DNA of 64,000 nucleotides, from positions 248,001-312,000 of the forward strand of contig JAJUJQ010000001.1 of assembly GCA_029265255.1 (NCBI GenBank), in the 5' to 3' direction. Positions 53,716 through 61,361 of the stretch are shown here, in pieces. Made by a program: the position numbers and the translations under genes. How positions within the stretch are numbered: the first letter of the stretch is position 1; every line of letters begins with the position of its first letter. This stretch comes from Spirochaetota bacterium (lineage in GTDB: Bacteria > Spirochaetota > Spirochaetia > Treponematales > Rectinemataceae). Under the pieces are notes generated by a model. It was given only the letters and a program-made list of their open reading frames with translations, made no database searches and had not been told where the DNA came from.

Positions 53716-53922
53716 ATGGAAACGATCCTCGAGGATGCGCGCCGGCTATGCCGGGCGATTCTGGATGCGTGGTTCTCGTTGCGTGCGCGAGAAAGGGTTT
53801 CTGCTGCACCTGTCGTTACTGAAAAAACAGCCGGGGTGACTAAAAGCGAAACGATTCGTACCGGTCGCGAAGAATACGAGATGTACCGCAGAGTCACTGT
53901 TGACAAGATGCCCCCGTTATAA
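53716..53922 (+). CDS. Small uncharacterised protein, 68 residues
   Basis: The frame has a strong ribosome site (AAGGAG, 53704-53709) six bases before the ATG. The protein begins with an amphipathic helix (METILEDARRLCRAILDAW) and continues as a charged, probably disordered tail with many Thr and Arg. No family is recognised. It stands between the HAD gene and a lipoprotein gene with no obvious partner. Confidence 0.6.
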   Translation: METILEDARRLCRAILDAWFSLRARERVSAAPVVTEKTAGVTKSETIRTGREEYEMYRRVTVDKMPPL

Positions 53923-54062
53923 GGCGGTTGCTCCCACGAAGGGCTTCATAGGATGTCCGTACGCATTGAAGCACGACGGTTGCGGTAATAATTGCTTCAA
54001 ATGTATCATTCTCTCCATTGATGTCGATAATCATGAAGAGCGAATGAAAAAGAGGAGGCAGT

Positions 54063-54971
54063 ATGACATTGCGACATTCGTGGCTCAATGGCACTCTGAT
54101 AGCGGTTCTGAGTATGGTAGCCCTGTTTGCATCCTGTGATATGGGAGGATTGAGAGATATCGAGTCGACCAATACCGATTCCCGAGCGTTATCAACGAAT
54201 ACCGTTGCGTATGGAATCGATCCGGCTATGCTACCTAAAAAAATCGTTGGCACCGCCGGAATAGGGGCCGACGCCTTTTTCTTCGAATTCGATGTCACTG
54301 GAACCCAGAAATTTGTGCGGGTCTTCCTTCCTGTGTCGCCCGACGGGTTTTTAAAAAACAATCAGATACTATACAGAAAAGAACGATATCGCCTGAACAG
54401 TTTGGGGATCGGTCCTGCGCCGGCTGCCTACCCAGGGTTCCTCTCCATAATGGGCCAGACCGAGGCTGTAGCCGGAGTCTCCTATGCCTTCCAGGGTCTG
54501 TATTCGCGTGAAACCGGATTCTTCGGCAACATCCAGAGGATGGATAAGGGCGTTGTACTCGGCGGCGAGTACGATTTCTTAGGAGGTTTACCGATATTCG
54601 ACCAAAACGAGGTCGAAAATTATATCGGATTCGCAACCTTCCATTTCGATTCGGATACGACAGCCCTTATTTTCAGTGCGTTAATAAATTCTTCAGGGAC
54701 GATATCCGGAACCTGGTGTGAGACCAAACCGGGACTAGGCAATATCCATGGAACCATCGGTGGATCGCGAGATGGCGCCTCAGTGAGGTTTACCGGAAAT
54801 GTCCTCGACATGTACAAGGCTATTCCAGGGCTCTATCTCGATACCATGAGCGCTGAAGGGGCCGGCTGGTACAAAAACCCTGGCGAAAAAACGATCAGCG
54901 GCCAGTTTACCATCAATTGGGTTGGATCTGTCTGGCCTTCGGATTTTGTGGCTGTGCGCCTAAATGAATGA
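54063..54971 (+). CDS. Predicted lipoprotein of unknown function
   Basis: The 302-residue protein has a signal peptide ending in a spirochaete-type lipobox (LFASC, lipidated Cys at about residue 24), followed by a Ser/Thr/Asp-rich linker. The C-terminal half is rich in Gly and aromatic residues with repeated beta-strand patterns (SGTISGTW; ISGQFTINW), suggesting a beta-sandwich surface domain. I recognise no family. AGGAGG precedes the ATG at a good distance. It is monocistronic. Confidence 0.8.
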   Translation: MTLRHSWLNGTLIAVLSMVALFASCDMGGLRDIESTNTDSRALSTNTVAYGIDPAMLPKKIVGTAGIGADAFFFEFDVTGTQKFVRVFLPVSPDGFLKNNQILYRKERYRLNSLGIGPAPAAYPGFLSIMGQTEAVAGVSYAFQGLYSRETGFFGNIQRMDKGVVLGGEYDFLGGLPIFDQNEVENYIGFATFHFDSDTTALIFSALINSSGTISGTWCETKPGLGNIHGTIGGSRDGASVRFTGNVLDMYKAIPGLYLDTMSAEGAGWYKNPGEKTISGQFTINWVGSVWPSDFVAVRLNE

Positions 54972-55053
54972 GCGCCTGTCCGGAAGTTCGATTCAAGAGA
55001 GCTGTTTCTCTGCGCAATAGTTCTCCTCGCGCATCCACCGTCCTTGGAAAGAT
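54972..55053. other. Start of the 479-bp intergenic region before the tungsten-enzyme locus
   Basis: Nothing recognisable lies in these first bases. The rest of the region (to 55450) is described in the following entries: a hairpin, AT-rich dyads, a promoter and a leader with potential structure. Confidence 0.4.
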
Positions 55054-55085
55054 ACAGGATGTCGGCTATGTGCCCGGCATCCTGT
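55054..55085 (+). terminator. Long hairpin after the lipoprotein gene
   Basis: A 12-bp stem with one wobble pair (55054-55065 with 55074-55085, 8-nt loop) lies 83 bp after the lipoprotein stop. There is no T-run on either side, so if it terminates it is factor-dependent. Confidence 0.45.
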
Positions 55086-55123
55086 GGTAGTCCTCAGAAA
55101 CCTGTGTGCGCTCTTTCTGCTTC

Positions 55124-55160
55124 TATGTGATATATCATATATAAATCTATCAATATAGAT
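55124..55160 (+). promoter_or_regulatory. AT-rich dyads upstream of the ydhY-like gene
   Basis: Two dyads sit just before the -35 box: a perfect 10-bp palindrome TGATATATCA (55128-55137), flanked by TAT/ATA to give an 18-bp near-dyad, and ATCTAT-4 nt-ATAGAT (55145-55160). They are probable binding sites for a regulator of the tungsten-enzyme locus. Confidence 0.45.
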
Positions 55161-55171
55161 ACAATATTATC

Positions 55172-55200
55172 TTGACAACGCCATTATTCTGTTCTACGCT
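55172..55200 (+). promoter_or_regulatory. Promoter of the ydhY-ydhV locus
   Basis: A perfect -35 box TTGACA (55172-55177), 17 bp, and a poor -10 box TACGCT (55195-55200). A strong -35 with a weak -10, next to dyads, suggests activation by a regulator. Confidence 0.5.
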
Positions 55201-55450
55201 TTTTCCGGCAGACATCGTGTCTGTGTGGCTCTACCCTCATTTCTCCGAACTGGCGGACCTACCGCGCTGTTGCTAACGGTGCTATGGTTCCCGGTCTCGA
55301 GGCCGTGCGTTGTTACGGTCTCACAGGCTGTCCGAGAAATCGGACGACCTCCCGTGTTTGGAAAGGAGAGACAGTGCGTCGCGGCAGCCTTGTATGGTAC
55401 TAAGTGCGCACTGGATCGGCAGGGTACCTTATGATGGGGAGGCAGGAGCG
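55201..55450 (+). promoter_or_regulatory. Long 5' leader with potential stems, possible cofactor-sensing RNA
   Basis: The predicted 5' leader is about 245 nt. It can form a 6-bp hairpin at 55209-55223, a 5-bp hairpin with loop TCGA at about 55291-55304, a perfect 6-bp hairpin with a GAAA tetraloop (55330-55345), and a 7-bp long-range pairing CAGTGCG/CGCACTG (55372-55378 with 55407-55413). Inside the last lie TATGG and CTAAG (55393-55404), similar to the two halves of the GAAA-tetraloop receptor. GNRA loops and receptors occur in Moco/Tuco riboswitches, which control genes like these, but I could not match the full consensus. Confidence 0.4.
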
Positions 55451-56146
55451 ATGAGCGAACTGACCGAGAAGCGGGAGGGCTTTCTTGAAAAAGAGCAATC
55501 CCGCCGTGACTTCCTGAAAGTCACAGGTATAAGCCTGGCTGGAGCCTTCGTGGCACTAACCCTCGGAGGCGCGACCAGCGTTAAGGTCAAGGATGGTAAG
55601 GAAGTCAAAATCTGGAAGACACCGACCGGTGTCATTGTTCACGATCCCAACCGCTGTGTCGGATGCCTGCGCTGTGAGGCGATGTGCACCGCCAGAAACG
55701 ATGGGAAGGTATCTGCATATCTGGCGCGATTGAAAGTGACACGCAACATGAATTTTGGCGTCGAAGGTGCCGGTTCAGCCTATCAGAAGGTTGATGGCCA
55801 GATGGGCAATTTCCGCATTGTCGCGGAAACCTGCAGACAATGTGAAAAGCCCGCGTGCGGGAATGCCTGTCCAACTGGAGCTATCTATGCCGACAAGGTT
55901 ACCGGCGCGCGAGTCGTCAACATCAAAGCCTGCATCGGGTGTGGTTCCTGTACCCGTGCGTGTCCGTGGCATCTGCCGACCGTAGACCCGGAAGCAGAAG
56001 TCTCGACCAAATGCATGCTCTGCGATGGAGACCCGATCTGTGCTAAGAGTTGTCCGACCGGAGCCCTGAGGTATCTGCCCTGGGACGAGGCGGAGAAACT
56101 CCTGTGGGGTACTGACGCGACCAGCAGCGCCAGTACCAACGCGTAG
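55451..56146 (+). CDS. ydhY: Tat-targeted 4Fe-4S ferredoxin subunit (YdhY-like)
   Basis: The 231-residue protein has a twin-arginine signal (SRRDFLKVTG, about residues 17-26, then a hydrophobic stretch ending ALTLGG), so it is exported folded. The mature part holds four Fe-S motifs starting with CVGCLRCEAMC, then CRQCEKPACGNACP, CIGCGSCTRACP and CMLCDGDPICAKSCP. It is the electron-transfer partner of the oxidoreductase encoded 15 bp downstream, as in the E. coli ydhY-ydhV pair. The ATG at 55451 follows AGGAG. Confidence 0.9.
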   Translation: MSELTEKREGFLEKEQSRRDFLKVTGISLAGAFVALTLGGATSVKVKDGKEVKIWKTPTGVIVHDPNRCVGCLRCEAMCTARNDGKVSAYLARLKVTRNMNFGVEGAGSAYQKVDGQMGNFRIVAETCRQCEKPACGNACPTGAIYADKVTGARVVNIKACIGCGSCTRACPWHLPTVDPEAEVSTKCMLCDGDPICAKSCPTGALRYLPWDEAEKLLWGTDATSSASTNA

Positions 56147-56161
56147 TCAAGGAGGACACGC

Positions 56162-58279
56162 ATGAACGCATTTGGATATACCGGTAAAATACTTCGAGTC
56201 GATCTGTCAACAGGCAAAATAAGTATCGATGACACCTATAAATATAAAGACTATATCGGAGGCGAGGGAATCGCCATGAAGATCATGTGGGATGAGGTTC
56301 CAGCGGGCACCCATCCCTATGACCCTCAGAATAAACTCATTTTCGGTTCAGGGCCTCTGTGCGGAACCGGCGCTCCCTGCTCGGGGCGTACGAATATCAC
56401 CTCTCTGCTTCCCTCCAATCCATTCTATGGCGTGACGAGTTCCCACATGGGAGGCTACTTCTCTGTCGCCATGAAATACGCCGGGTGGGACATGATCGTG
56501 GTCGAAGGGAAAGCGCCCTCGCCGGTGTGGCTGCGCATCGAAGACGACAAGGTTAAAATCGAGGATGCTCGCTGGATGTGGGGAAAGGGTATCTTCGATA
56601 CGCAAGCGATGGTTGCATCATTTATGGGGAAGGACGCACAGGTTGCTGCGATCGGTCCCGCTGGCGAAAATATGGTCAATCTTTCCGTTATAAGGACAGG
56701 GACTTCTCATTCGGCGGGTGGCCATGGCGGTGTCATGGGATCGAAGAACCTCAAAGCCATTGGAGTTCGCGGCACAGGATCGGTCAAAATCGCGGCTGAT
56801 CGCGCGCAATGGATCGATCTCATCAAGTTCGAAATGAGCATCATTGGCGCAAACAACCAGCATGTCGTTCCTTCATCGCCGCAGCCATGGGCTGAATATA
56901 CCGATCCGACCTCACGGTGGACTGCCCGAAAGGGGCTGTTCTGGGGCGCGGCGAATCCTCCCGTCGAAACTGGCGAATGCGATCCGCATGACATGCAGTC
57001 GGTGGGATTGCGAACAATGAAGGCAACCTTCGATCTTGGAGCCGGCGCTGAAAAGTACACCGTCCGCATGGGAGGGTGCGCTCACTGTCCGATACGCTGC
57101 CATTCCCAGCTCAGAGTCCCGCAGCTCGAACGATATGGCATGGATCCCTATGTTTCCAATACCTGTGTGGGATGGTCCGGCCCGCGTGGGGTCATGTTCA
57201 AGGGAATCAAGGAATTTGACGGACATGGTGCGGACAGTTCGATTGTAGGCAATGCCATCGGTACCACACTGGCCGATGACCTAGGCGTCTGGTGCAACTA
57301 TGGCCAGATAGGACGCGATCTCAACTATTGCTATGTCAACGGCGTCTTCAAACGGGTACTACCTTCGGAGGAGTATAATTCCATTCGCTGGGATCTCCTT
57401 GAAAAAGGCGATGCTAACTTTTTCTTTGATTTCTATAATCGCATTGCTTACAAGAAAGGCGAGTTCTCGCATATCGCGGATGGGTCCTACTGGATCGCAC
57501 AGCGCTGGAATCTCGGGGACGAGTATTGGAACAACAAAGATATGAAGCTCTGGAGCAGGCTCGGCTATCCGGTACACCACTCCAACGAAGCAGGCGGGCA
57601 AGTAGGCGCGCTCATATCCTGTTTCTCCAACCGCGATGCCCAGAACCATTCGCACATGAACTTCATAGGCGCCAAGCTCCCCATCAAGATTCTCAAAGAG
57701 ATTGCCGGCGAAATCTGGGGAAGCCCGAGCGCCCTCGATGCGCCGAATAGCTATACCCCGATGAACGAATACAAGGCTCGGTTTGTGAAATGGTCGCTTG
57801 TCAGAACCATGCTGCACAACTCGCTCACGCTGTGCAACTGGATGTGGCCCATGGCAACAAGCCCGCTTCGTGAACGCAACTATCGCGGCGACACCTCGCT
57901 TGAAGCGAAATTCTACAGCCTCGCGACTGGCATCACCATGACCGAGAAAGAGCTCGATGAGGCCGCTGCCCGCTGCTTTACTCTCATGAGAGCGATCACG
58001 GTTCGTCAGATGGGAACGTTCGATCTGCGGGCGAAACACGATCAGACAACCGAATGGGTTACTCACCGAGAGAAAGACAAGAACGGTAAAGAGCTGCCCC
58101 AGTTTACCCCTGGGACCATCGCCATGGAAGAAAAGGACATGGAACTCGGTCGAACGCTTGTGTACCGGGAATTTGGATGGGACGAGAAGACCGGCGCACC
58201 GACCCGCGCCTGTCTTGAGCGGTATGGCATGAAGGAAGTGGCGGATGAGCTCGGATCAAAAGGGCTCTTGCCAGCTTGA
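56162..58279 (+). CDS. ydhV: Aldehyde:ferredoxin oxidoreductase-family tungsten/molybdenum enzyme (YdhV type)
   Basis: The 705-residue protein follows the E. coli YdhV type from end to end: GYTGKILRVDLSTGKI at the start, GAPCSGRTNITSL, the pterin-contacting SGR/HSAGGHGGVMGSKNLKAI region, and a 4Fe-4S motif CAHCPIRC with a later Cys in SNTCVGW. The family binds a bis-pyranopterin W or Mo cofactor and oxidises or reduces aldehydes or carboxylates; the YdhV substrate is not known. The Fe-S partner is Tat-exported while this subunit has no signal of its own, so it may be carried out in a complex or work inside. FdhD- and TatA-like genes follow. Confidence 0.93.
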   Translation: MNAFGYTGKILRVDLSTGKISIDDTYKYKDYIGGEGIAMKIMWDEVPAGTHPYDPQNKLIFGSGPLCGTGAPCSGRTNITSLLPSNPFYGVTSSHMGGYFSVAMKYAGWDMIVVEGKAPSPVWLRIEDDKVKIEDARWMWGKGIFDTQAMVASFMGKDAQVAAIGPAGENMVNLSVIRTGTSHSAGGHGGVMGSKNLKAIGVRGTGSVKIAADRAQWIDLIKFEMSIIGANNQHVVPSSPQPWAEYTDPTSRWTARKGLFWGAANPPVETGECDPHDMQSVGLRTMKATFDLGAGAEKYTVRMGGCAHCPIRCHSQLRVPQLERYGMDPYVSNTCVGWSGPRGVMFKGIKEFDGHGADSSIVGNAIGTTLADDLGVWCNYGQIGRDLNYCYVNGVFKRVLPSEEYNSIRWDLLEKGDANFFFDFYNRIAYKKGEFSHIADGSYWIAQRWNLGDEYWNNKDMKLWSRLGYPVHHSNEAGGQVGALISCFSNRDAQNHSHMNFIGAKLPIKILKEIAGEIWGSPSALDAPNSYTPMNEYKARFVKWSLVRTMLHNSLTLCNWMWPMATSPLRERNYRGDTSLEAKFYSLATGITMTEKELDEAAARCFTLMRAITVRQMGTFDLRAKHDQTTEWVTHREKDKNGKELPQFTPGTIAMEEKDMELGRTLVYREFGWDEKTGAPTRACLERYGMKEVADELGSKGLLPA

Positions 58280-58288
58280 GTGAACCAC

Positions 58289-58340
58289 GCGGTCAGGCGA
58301 ACTCGGGACAGGTCCGGGGTCTGCCTGGCCGCTCTTTTTT
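58289..58340 (+). terminator. Terminator after ydhV
   Basis: A 10-bp stem with one wobble (58289-58298 with 58323-58332) is followed by TCTTTTTTG. It separates ydhYV from the next three genes, or acts as a partial terminator within one unit. Confidence 0.8.
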
Positions 58341-58408
58341 GATCGTCGCAGCAGACAAGGATTGGCGGCGGACTAAATCGCCTGGGATAACGAGCTGAGA
58401 GGAAGCGA

Positions 58409-58957
58409 GTGAAGATGGATACTTTGCAAGAACAGAGCTCTAGCCCGATATCGGGAGAGGAAATCGCGCGATGCATACGGGAGGATTCGGCGCTGGCGCG
58501 GCTCACCCGGCTCTCATTTCTCAAGGAGCGATTCCCCGGCATTGATATCGAGGAAACGATTGCGACGGTCCAAGCCCCGGACTTGAAAAAGATGGGGGGC
58601 AAGGACGAGATCTATTTTTTCAGCGACCGATCGATGACCGAGGCGTATGCCGTTCATCTCTTCAGGATAGAAGAAAAAGACCCCCTGAGATTGGTTGCGG
58701 AAACCGTTCGAGATGAGTCACAGACCTACCCCCGTCCTACCGACGCGCGGGTGTTTCTTGGCGCTCCATTCAATTTTACCGAGCGGGATCTTTCAAATAC
58801 GCTGGAACGGCTCTTACAGTCTGCCGAGTATGATGACATCAGAACCTGCCACGCGTCGAATGGTGCGCTCTACCTCTATTCAAGCCGCTACATGGGCGAA
58901 GCCTACGCAGAATCGCTTGCCGAATGGATTGAGGTTGGACAAAAGGAGAATCCGTGA
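58409..58957 (+). CDS. Uncharacterised protein of the ydhYV locus
   Basis: This 182-residue soluble protein has no recognised domain. It has no signal peptide or membrane helix and only one Cys near the N-terminus besides one in the middle. Two similar-looking modules (EIYFFSDRSMTEAYAVHLF at about 68 and ALYLYSSRYMGEAYAESLA at about 152) suggest an internal repeat. Its place after ydhV matches that of E. coli ydhW, so an accessory or maturation role is plausible. The GTG at 58409 is best spaced from GAGGAAG. It overlaps fdhD by four bases. Confidence 0.65.
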   Translation: MKMDTLQEQSSSPISGEEIARCIREDSALARLTRLSFLKERFPGIDIEETIATVQAPDLKKMGGKDEIYFFSDRSMTEAYAVHLFRIEEKDPLRLVAETVRDESQTYPRPTDARVFLGAPFNFTERDLSNTLERLLQSAEYDDIRTCHASNGALYLYSSRYMGEAYAESLAEWIEVGQKENP

Positions 58958-59640
58958 GAGCGGAAAAAGAAGGGGTGCCTCTTGCTCCAGAATATCCTGT
59001 CGACCTTATAGCTGATGGCATGAAGCTCGCGACATTCATGTGTACTCCTGTCTCACTGGAGGAACTCGCGGTAGGGTATCTCTGCAGCATCGGAATGATC
59101 CGCTCGATATCACGAATTGCGGAGATTGTGGTAGCCGATGATCTGCGCTCCGTGAGCGTGCGGCTCGCCTCAACCGAAAACGCCGGGGTCTTACCTTCGG
59201 GCAATCAGCAGACGCGGTGGCCGGTGACTATTGAGAGCCTGAAAGCGAAAGCCGCGGAAATGTTTTCCAGAGCCGAGATGTACAGACAGACCGGCGGCAT
59301 GCATTGCGCGGCGCTTTGGACTCTGGACGATACGATCATCACAAGAGAGGATGTCGGACGTCACAACGCGGTTGATAAAGTGATCGGACGAGGCATCCTT
59401 GATGGGACAGATCTCAGTCAGGCCGTCCTACTTACCAGCGGAAGGTTCGCGGCTGACATGGTGATGAAGGCAAAAAACGCGGGTATTCAGCTTTTGGTAA
59501 CGCGCAGCATTCCCACTTCAACCGCCTATGAGATCGCAATTAAGGCCGGTTTGACGATTGTGGGCAGAATCGAGACTGCTTCTCCTATCATCTACACATG
59601 TCGGGAAAGGATCACTACGCGCGATGGCGCATGGAGGTGA
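58954..59640 (+). CDS. fdhD: FdhD-family protein lacking the CxxC sulfurtransferase motif
   Basis: FdhD moves sulfur from IscS to the Mo/W-bis-pterin cofactor of formate dehydrogenase-type enzymes. The 228-residue product has the fold motifs EELAVGYLCSIGMI, TGGMHCAAL, REDVGRHNAVDKVIG and LLTSGRFAADMVMKA. However, the loop where FdhD normally has CxxC reads as LPSGNQQ with no cysteine, leaving only isolated Cys residues such as the one in TGGMHC. It may be a cofactor-binding chaperone dedicated to the YdhV-like enzyme. The GTG start has AAAGGAG and overlaps the previous stop. Confidence 0.88.
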   Translation: MRAEKEGVPLAPEYPVDLIADGMKLATFMCTPVSLEELAVGYLCSIGMIRSISRIAEIVVADDLRSVSVRLASTENAGVLPSGNQQTRWPVTIESLKAKAAEMFSRAEMYRQTGGMHCAALWTLDDTIITREDVGRHNAVDKVIGRGILDGTDLSQAVLLTSGRFAADMVMKAKNAGIQLLVTRSIPTSTAYEIAIKAGLTIVGRIETASPIIYTCRERITTRDGAWR

Positions 59641-59643
59641 CGC

Positions 59644-59913
59644 ATGTTTGGTAGAATCGGGCCCATGGAGCTCATACTCATTCTATTAATCGCCTTGGTC
59701 ATTTTTGGTCCGAGAAAATTGCCGGAACTCGGAAAGGCTCTGGGAGAGACATTCCGGCTTTTCAGGAAGCATGCTGACGATACCGCAGAGGGCAGCGCTA
59801 AAACCAGTGGCCTGGATAGCGAATCTCCTCCGCCGCGTATCGAGCCAGCGGCTTCTCAACAGCAGACGAATGCTACGGGTGCCTCGAAAAAAACGGTGTC
59901 TGACAAATCCTGA
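59644..59913 (+). CDS. tatA: TatA/TatB-type twin-arginine translocase subunit
   Basis: The 89-residue protein has an N-terminal membrane helix (about 7-21: MELILILLIALVIF), the FGPRKLPELGKALGE hinge and amphipathic helix, and a Ser/Thr/Lys-rich tail. It could be TatA or TatB; no tatC is seen nearby. It is three bases after fdhD and would serve export of the Tat-signal YdhY-like protein. Confidence 0.92.
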   Translation: MFGRIGPMELILILLIALVIFGPRKLPELGKALGETFRLFRKHADDTAEGSAKTSGLDSESPPPRIEPAASQQQTNATGASKKTVSDKS

Positions 59914-59928
59914 CACCCCTAGCGGAGA

Positions 59929-60396
59929 TCAATGTCCCTCGCCCCGGGCCATGGCAATGCCGTGCGCGAGCAAGGGGGCGAGAAGCTCAGCGTGAAAGAC
60001 TGCGCCTCTGATGCTCCCCGGAACATTCACGATATACTGAGTGCCGCGCATACCCGCGATGCCTCGTGAAAAGACCGCGAAGGGGGTCTGTTCGAGCGAA
60101 CGAGCTCGCAGATGCTCCGCCAGCCCGGGAAGAGTCCGATCGCAATAACGCAGCGTCGCTTCCGGCGTTCTATCGCGGGGTGATGGCCCAGTGCCGCCAG
60201 TGGTAATGATCCAGTCCGCGTCATGATGGCGGCAGAGGGCTTCGTACACGCTTTCTTCGCCATCAGGAACGATTTCTGTTTCCCAGATGATACCCGGAAC
60301 CAGGCCGTTCATGGTCTCGACAATCGCAGGTCCCGATCGATCTTCGTATTCGCCGCGCGATGCGCGGTCAGATACGGTAATGACCGCGATCTTCAC
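59929..60396 (-). CDS. mog: MogA/MoaB-type molybdopterin adenylyltransferase
   Basis: The 155-residue protein has the MoCF fold: AVITVSDRASRGEYEDRSGP at the start, the TTGGTGPSPRDRTPEAT nucleotide/pterin loop and NVPGSIRG. It adenylates molybdopterin ahead of metal insertion by MoeA. The start is a GTG at 60396 with GGGAGG ahead, lying within the 3' end of the MOSC gene upstream. It is the last gene of the cofactor operon. Confidence 0.92.
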   Translation of the reverse strand: MKIAVITVSDRASRGEYEDRSGPAIVETMNGLVPGIIWETEIVPDGEESVYEALCRHHDADWIITTGGTGPSPRDRTPEATLRYCDRTLPGLAEHLRARSLEQTPFAVFSRGIAGMRGTQYIVNVPGSIRGAVFHAELLAPLLAHGIAMARGEGH

Positions 60397-60886
60397 GGCG
60401 TATCCTCCCTCCCACGATGACCCGTGCGAAGATCCCCTTGCGGGGCATGACGCAATCGCCGACCAGGCGGCGGATTTCACAGGCAGTATGGCATTCCTTT
60501 CCGATTTTGGACACTTCGAGCACCGTCTCGCCGATATACAGCTTTGTCCCGACGGGAAGATGGTGCAGGGCGACGCCTTTTGTCGTAATGTTTTCGGCAA
60601 AATCGCCAGGGGACAGGTGATCAAGGGTGCCAGCCAGAGTACAGCCGCCTCGGGCCAATGTCGAAAGCTGCGCCGAAGCCTGCTCGATTTCCTCGATGGC
60701 GAGCAGAGACACCTGTCGATTCTCGATCAGTCCCGCGTGAGCGTCGCCCTCGATTCCTGTTCCTGGGACAAGGATCGCCTCTGAAACCGGTGTCTTCCTG
60801 GTACCGGTTCGTTCGGAAACATTGATCGAGACGATGGCAAATTCGCCTTCGGGAGGCGGCATGGTCGAGGTGTGGTCGTTGTTCAT
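60368..60886 (-). CDS. MOSC-domain protein
   Basis: The 172-residue protein is one MOSC domain, with GIEGDAHAG, QVSLLAIE, LSPGDFAENITTKG and the conserved Cys in KECHTACEIRRLVGDCVMPRKGIFARV. MOSC proteins bind or deliver sulfur or the molybdenum cofactor. Here it lies between mog and moaC in one operon, overlapping both, and probably helps mature the cofactor. Confidence 0.9.
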   Translation of the reverse strand: MNNDHTSTMPPPEGEFAIVSINVSERTGTRKTPVSEAILVPGTGIEGDAHAGLIENRQVSLLAIEEIEQASAQLSTLARGGCTLAGTLDHLSPGDFAENITTKGVALHHLPVGTKLYIGETVLEVSKIGKECHTACEIRRLVGDCVMPRKGIFARVIVGGRIRREDRGHYRI

Positions 60887-61347
60887 GCGAGTTCCTCCTT
60901 GGTTTTTTCTAGCAGAACGATGTCCGTTATGCGCATGCTCTTATCGACTGCCTTACACATGTCCCAGATCGTGAGGGCAGCGACCGATACCGCGGTCAAC
61001 GCTTCCATTTCGATGCCGGTTTTATCAGTACAGACTGTGCGGGCTGTGATGGCTACCGCGCCTTCCTCAAATGTAAAATCGATTTCCACATGCTCTGTTT
61101 CGATGGGGTGACAGAGCGGAATCAAATCCGAAGCGCGCTTGGCTGCCATGATCCCAGCTATCCGAGCGGTCGCAAGGACGTTTCCCTTGGCGATCTGGTT
61201 GGCATGGATTCTTTCAATGGTCTCGGCCGAAAGCAGAATACGTCCTTTCGCGACCGCGGTACGGCGGACGCGAGATTTGCGAGAAACATCGACCATCCTG
61301 GCGTTTCCCTGTTCATCGATATGAGTGAATGGAGCTTGTTCGTTCAT
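60883..61347 (-). CDS. moaC: Cyclic pyranopterin monophosphate synthase MoaC
   Basis: The 154-residue protein has all MoaC signatures: MVDVSRK, KGNVLATARIAGIMAAKR, LIPLCHPI and the GIEMEALTAVSVAALTIWDMCK segment. It converts the MoaA product to cyclic pyranopterin. The gene starts 14 bp after moaA ends and overlaps the MOSC gene by four bases. Confidence 0.96.
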   Translation of the reverse strand: MNEQAPFTHIDEQGNARMVDVSRKSRVRRTAVAKGRILLSAETIERIHANQIAKGNVLATARIAGIMAAKRASDLIPLCHPIETEHVEIDFTFEEGAVAITARTVCTDKTGIEMEALTAVSVAALTIWDMCKAVDKSMRITDIVLLEKTKEELA

Positions 61348-61361
61348 TCGATTACTCCTTT

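Noticed and set aside
55128..55137. FNR/CRP-type binding site
   Set aside because: The TGAT and ATCA half-sites are two bases apart instead of the four expected for FNR.
55225..55434. 69-codon ORF in the leader of ydhY
   Set aside because: It starts with GTG without a ribosome site and shows no domain character; the region reads better as a leader with potential stems.
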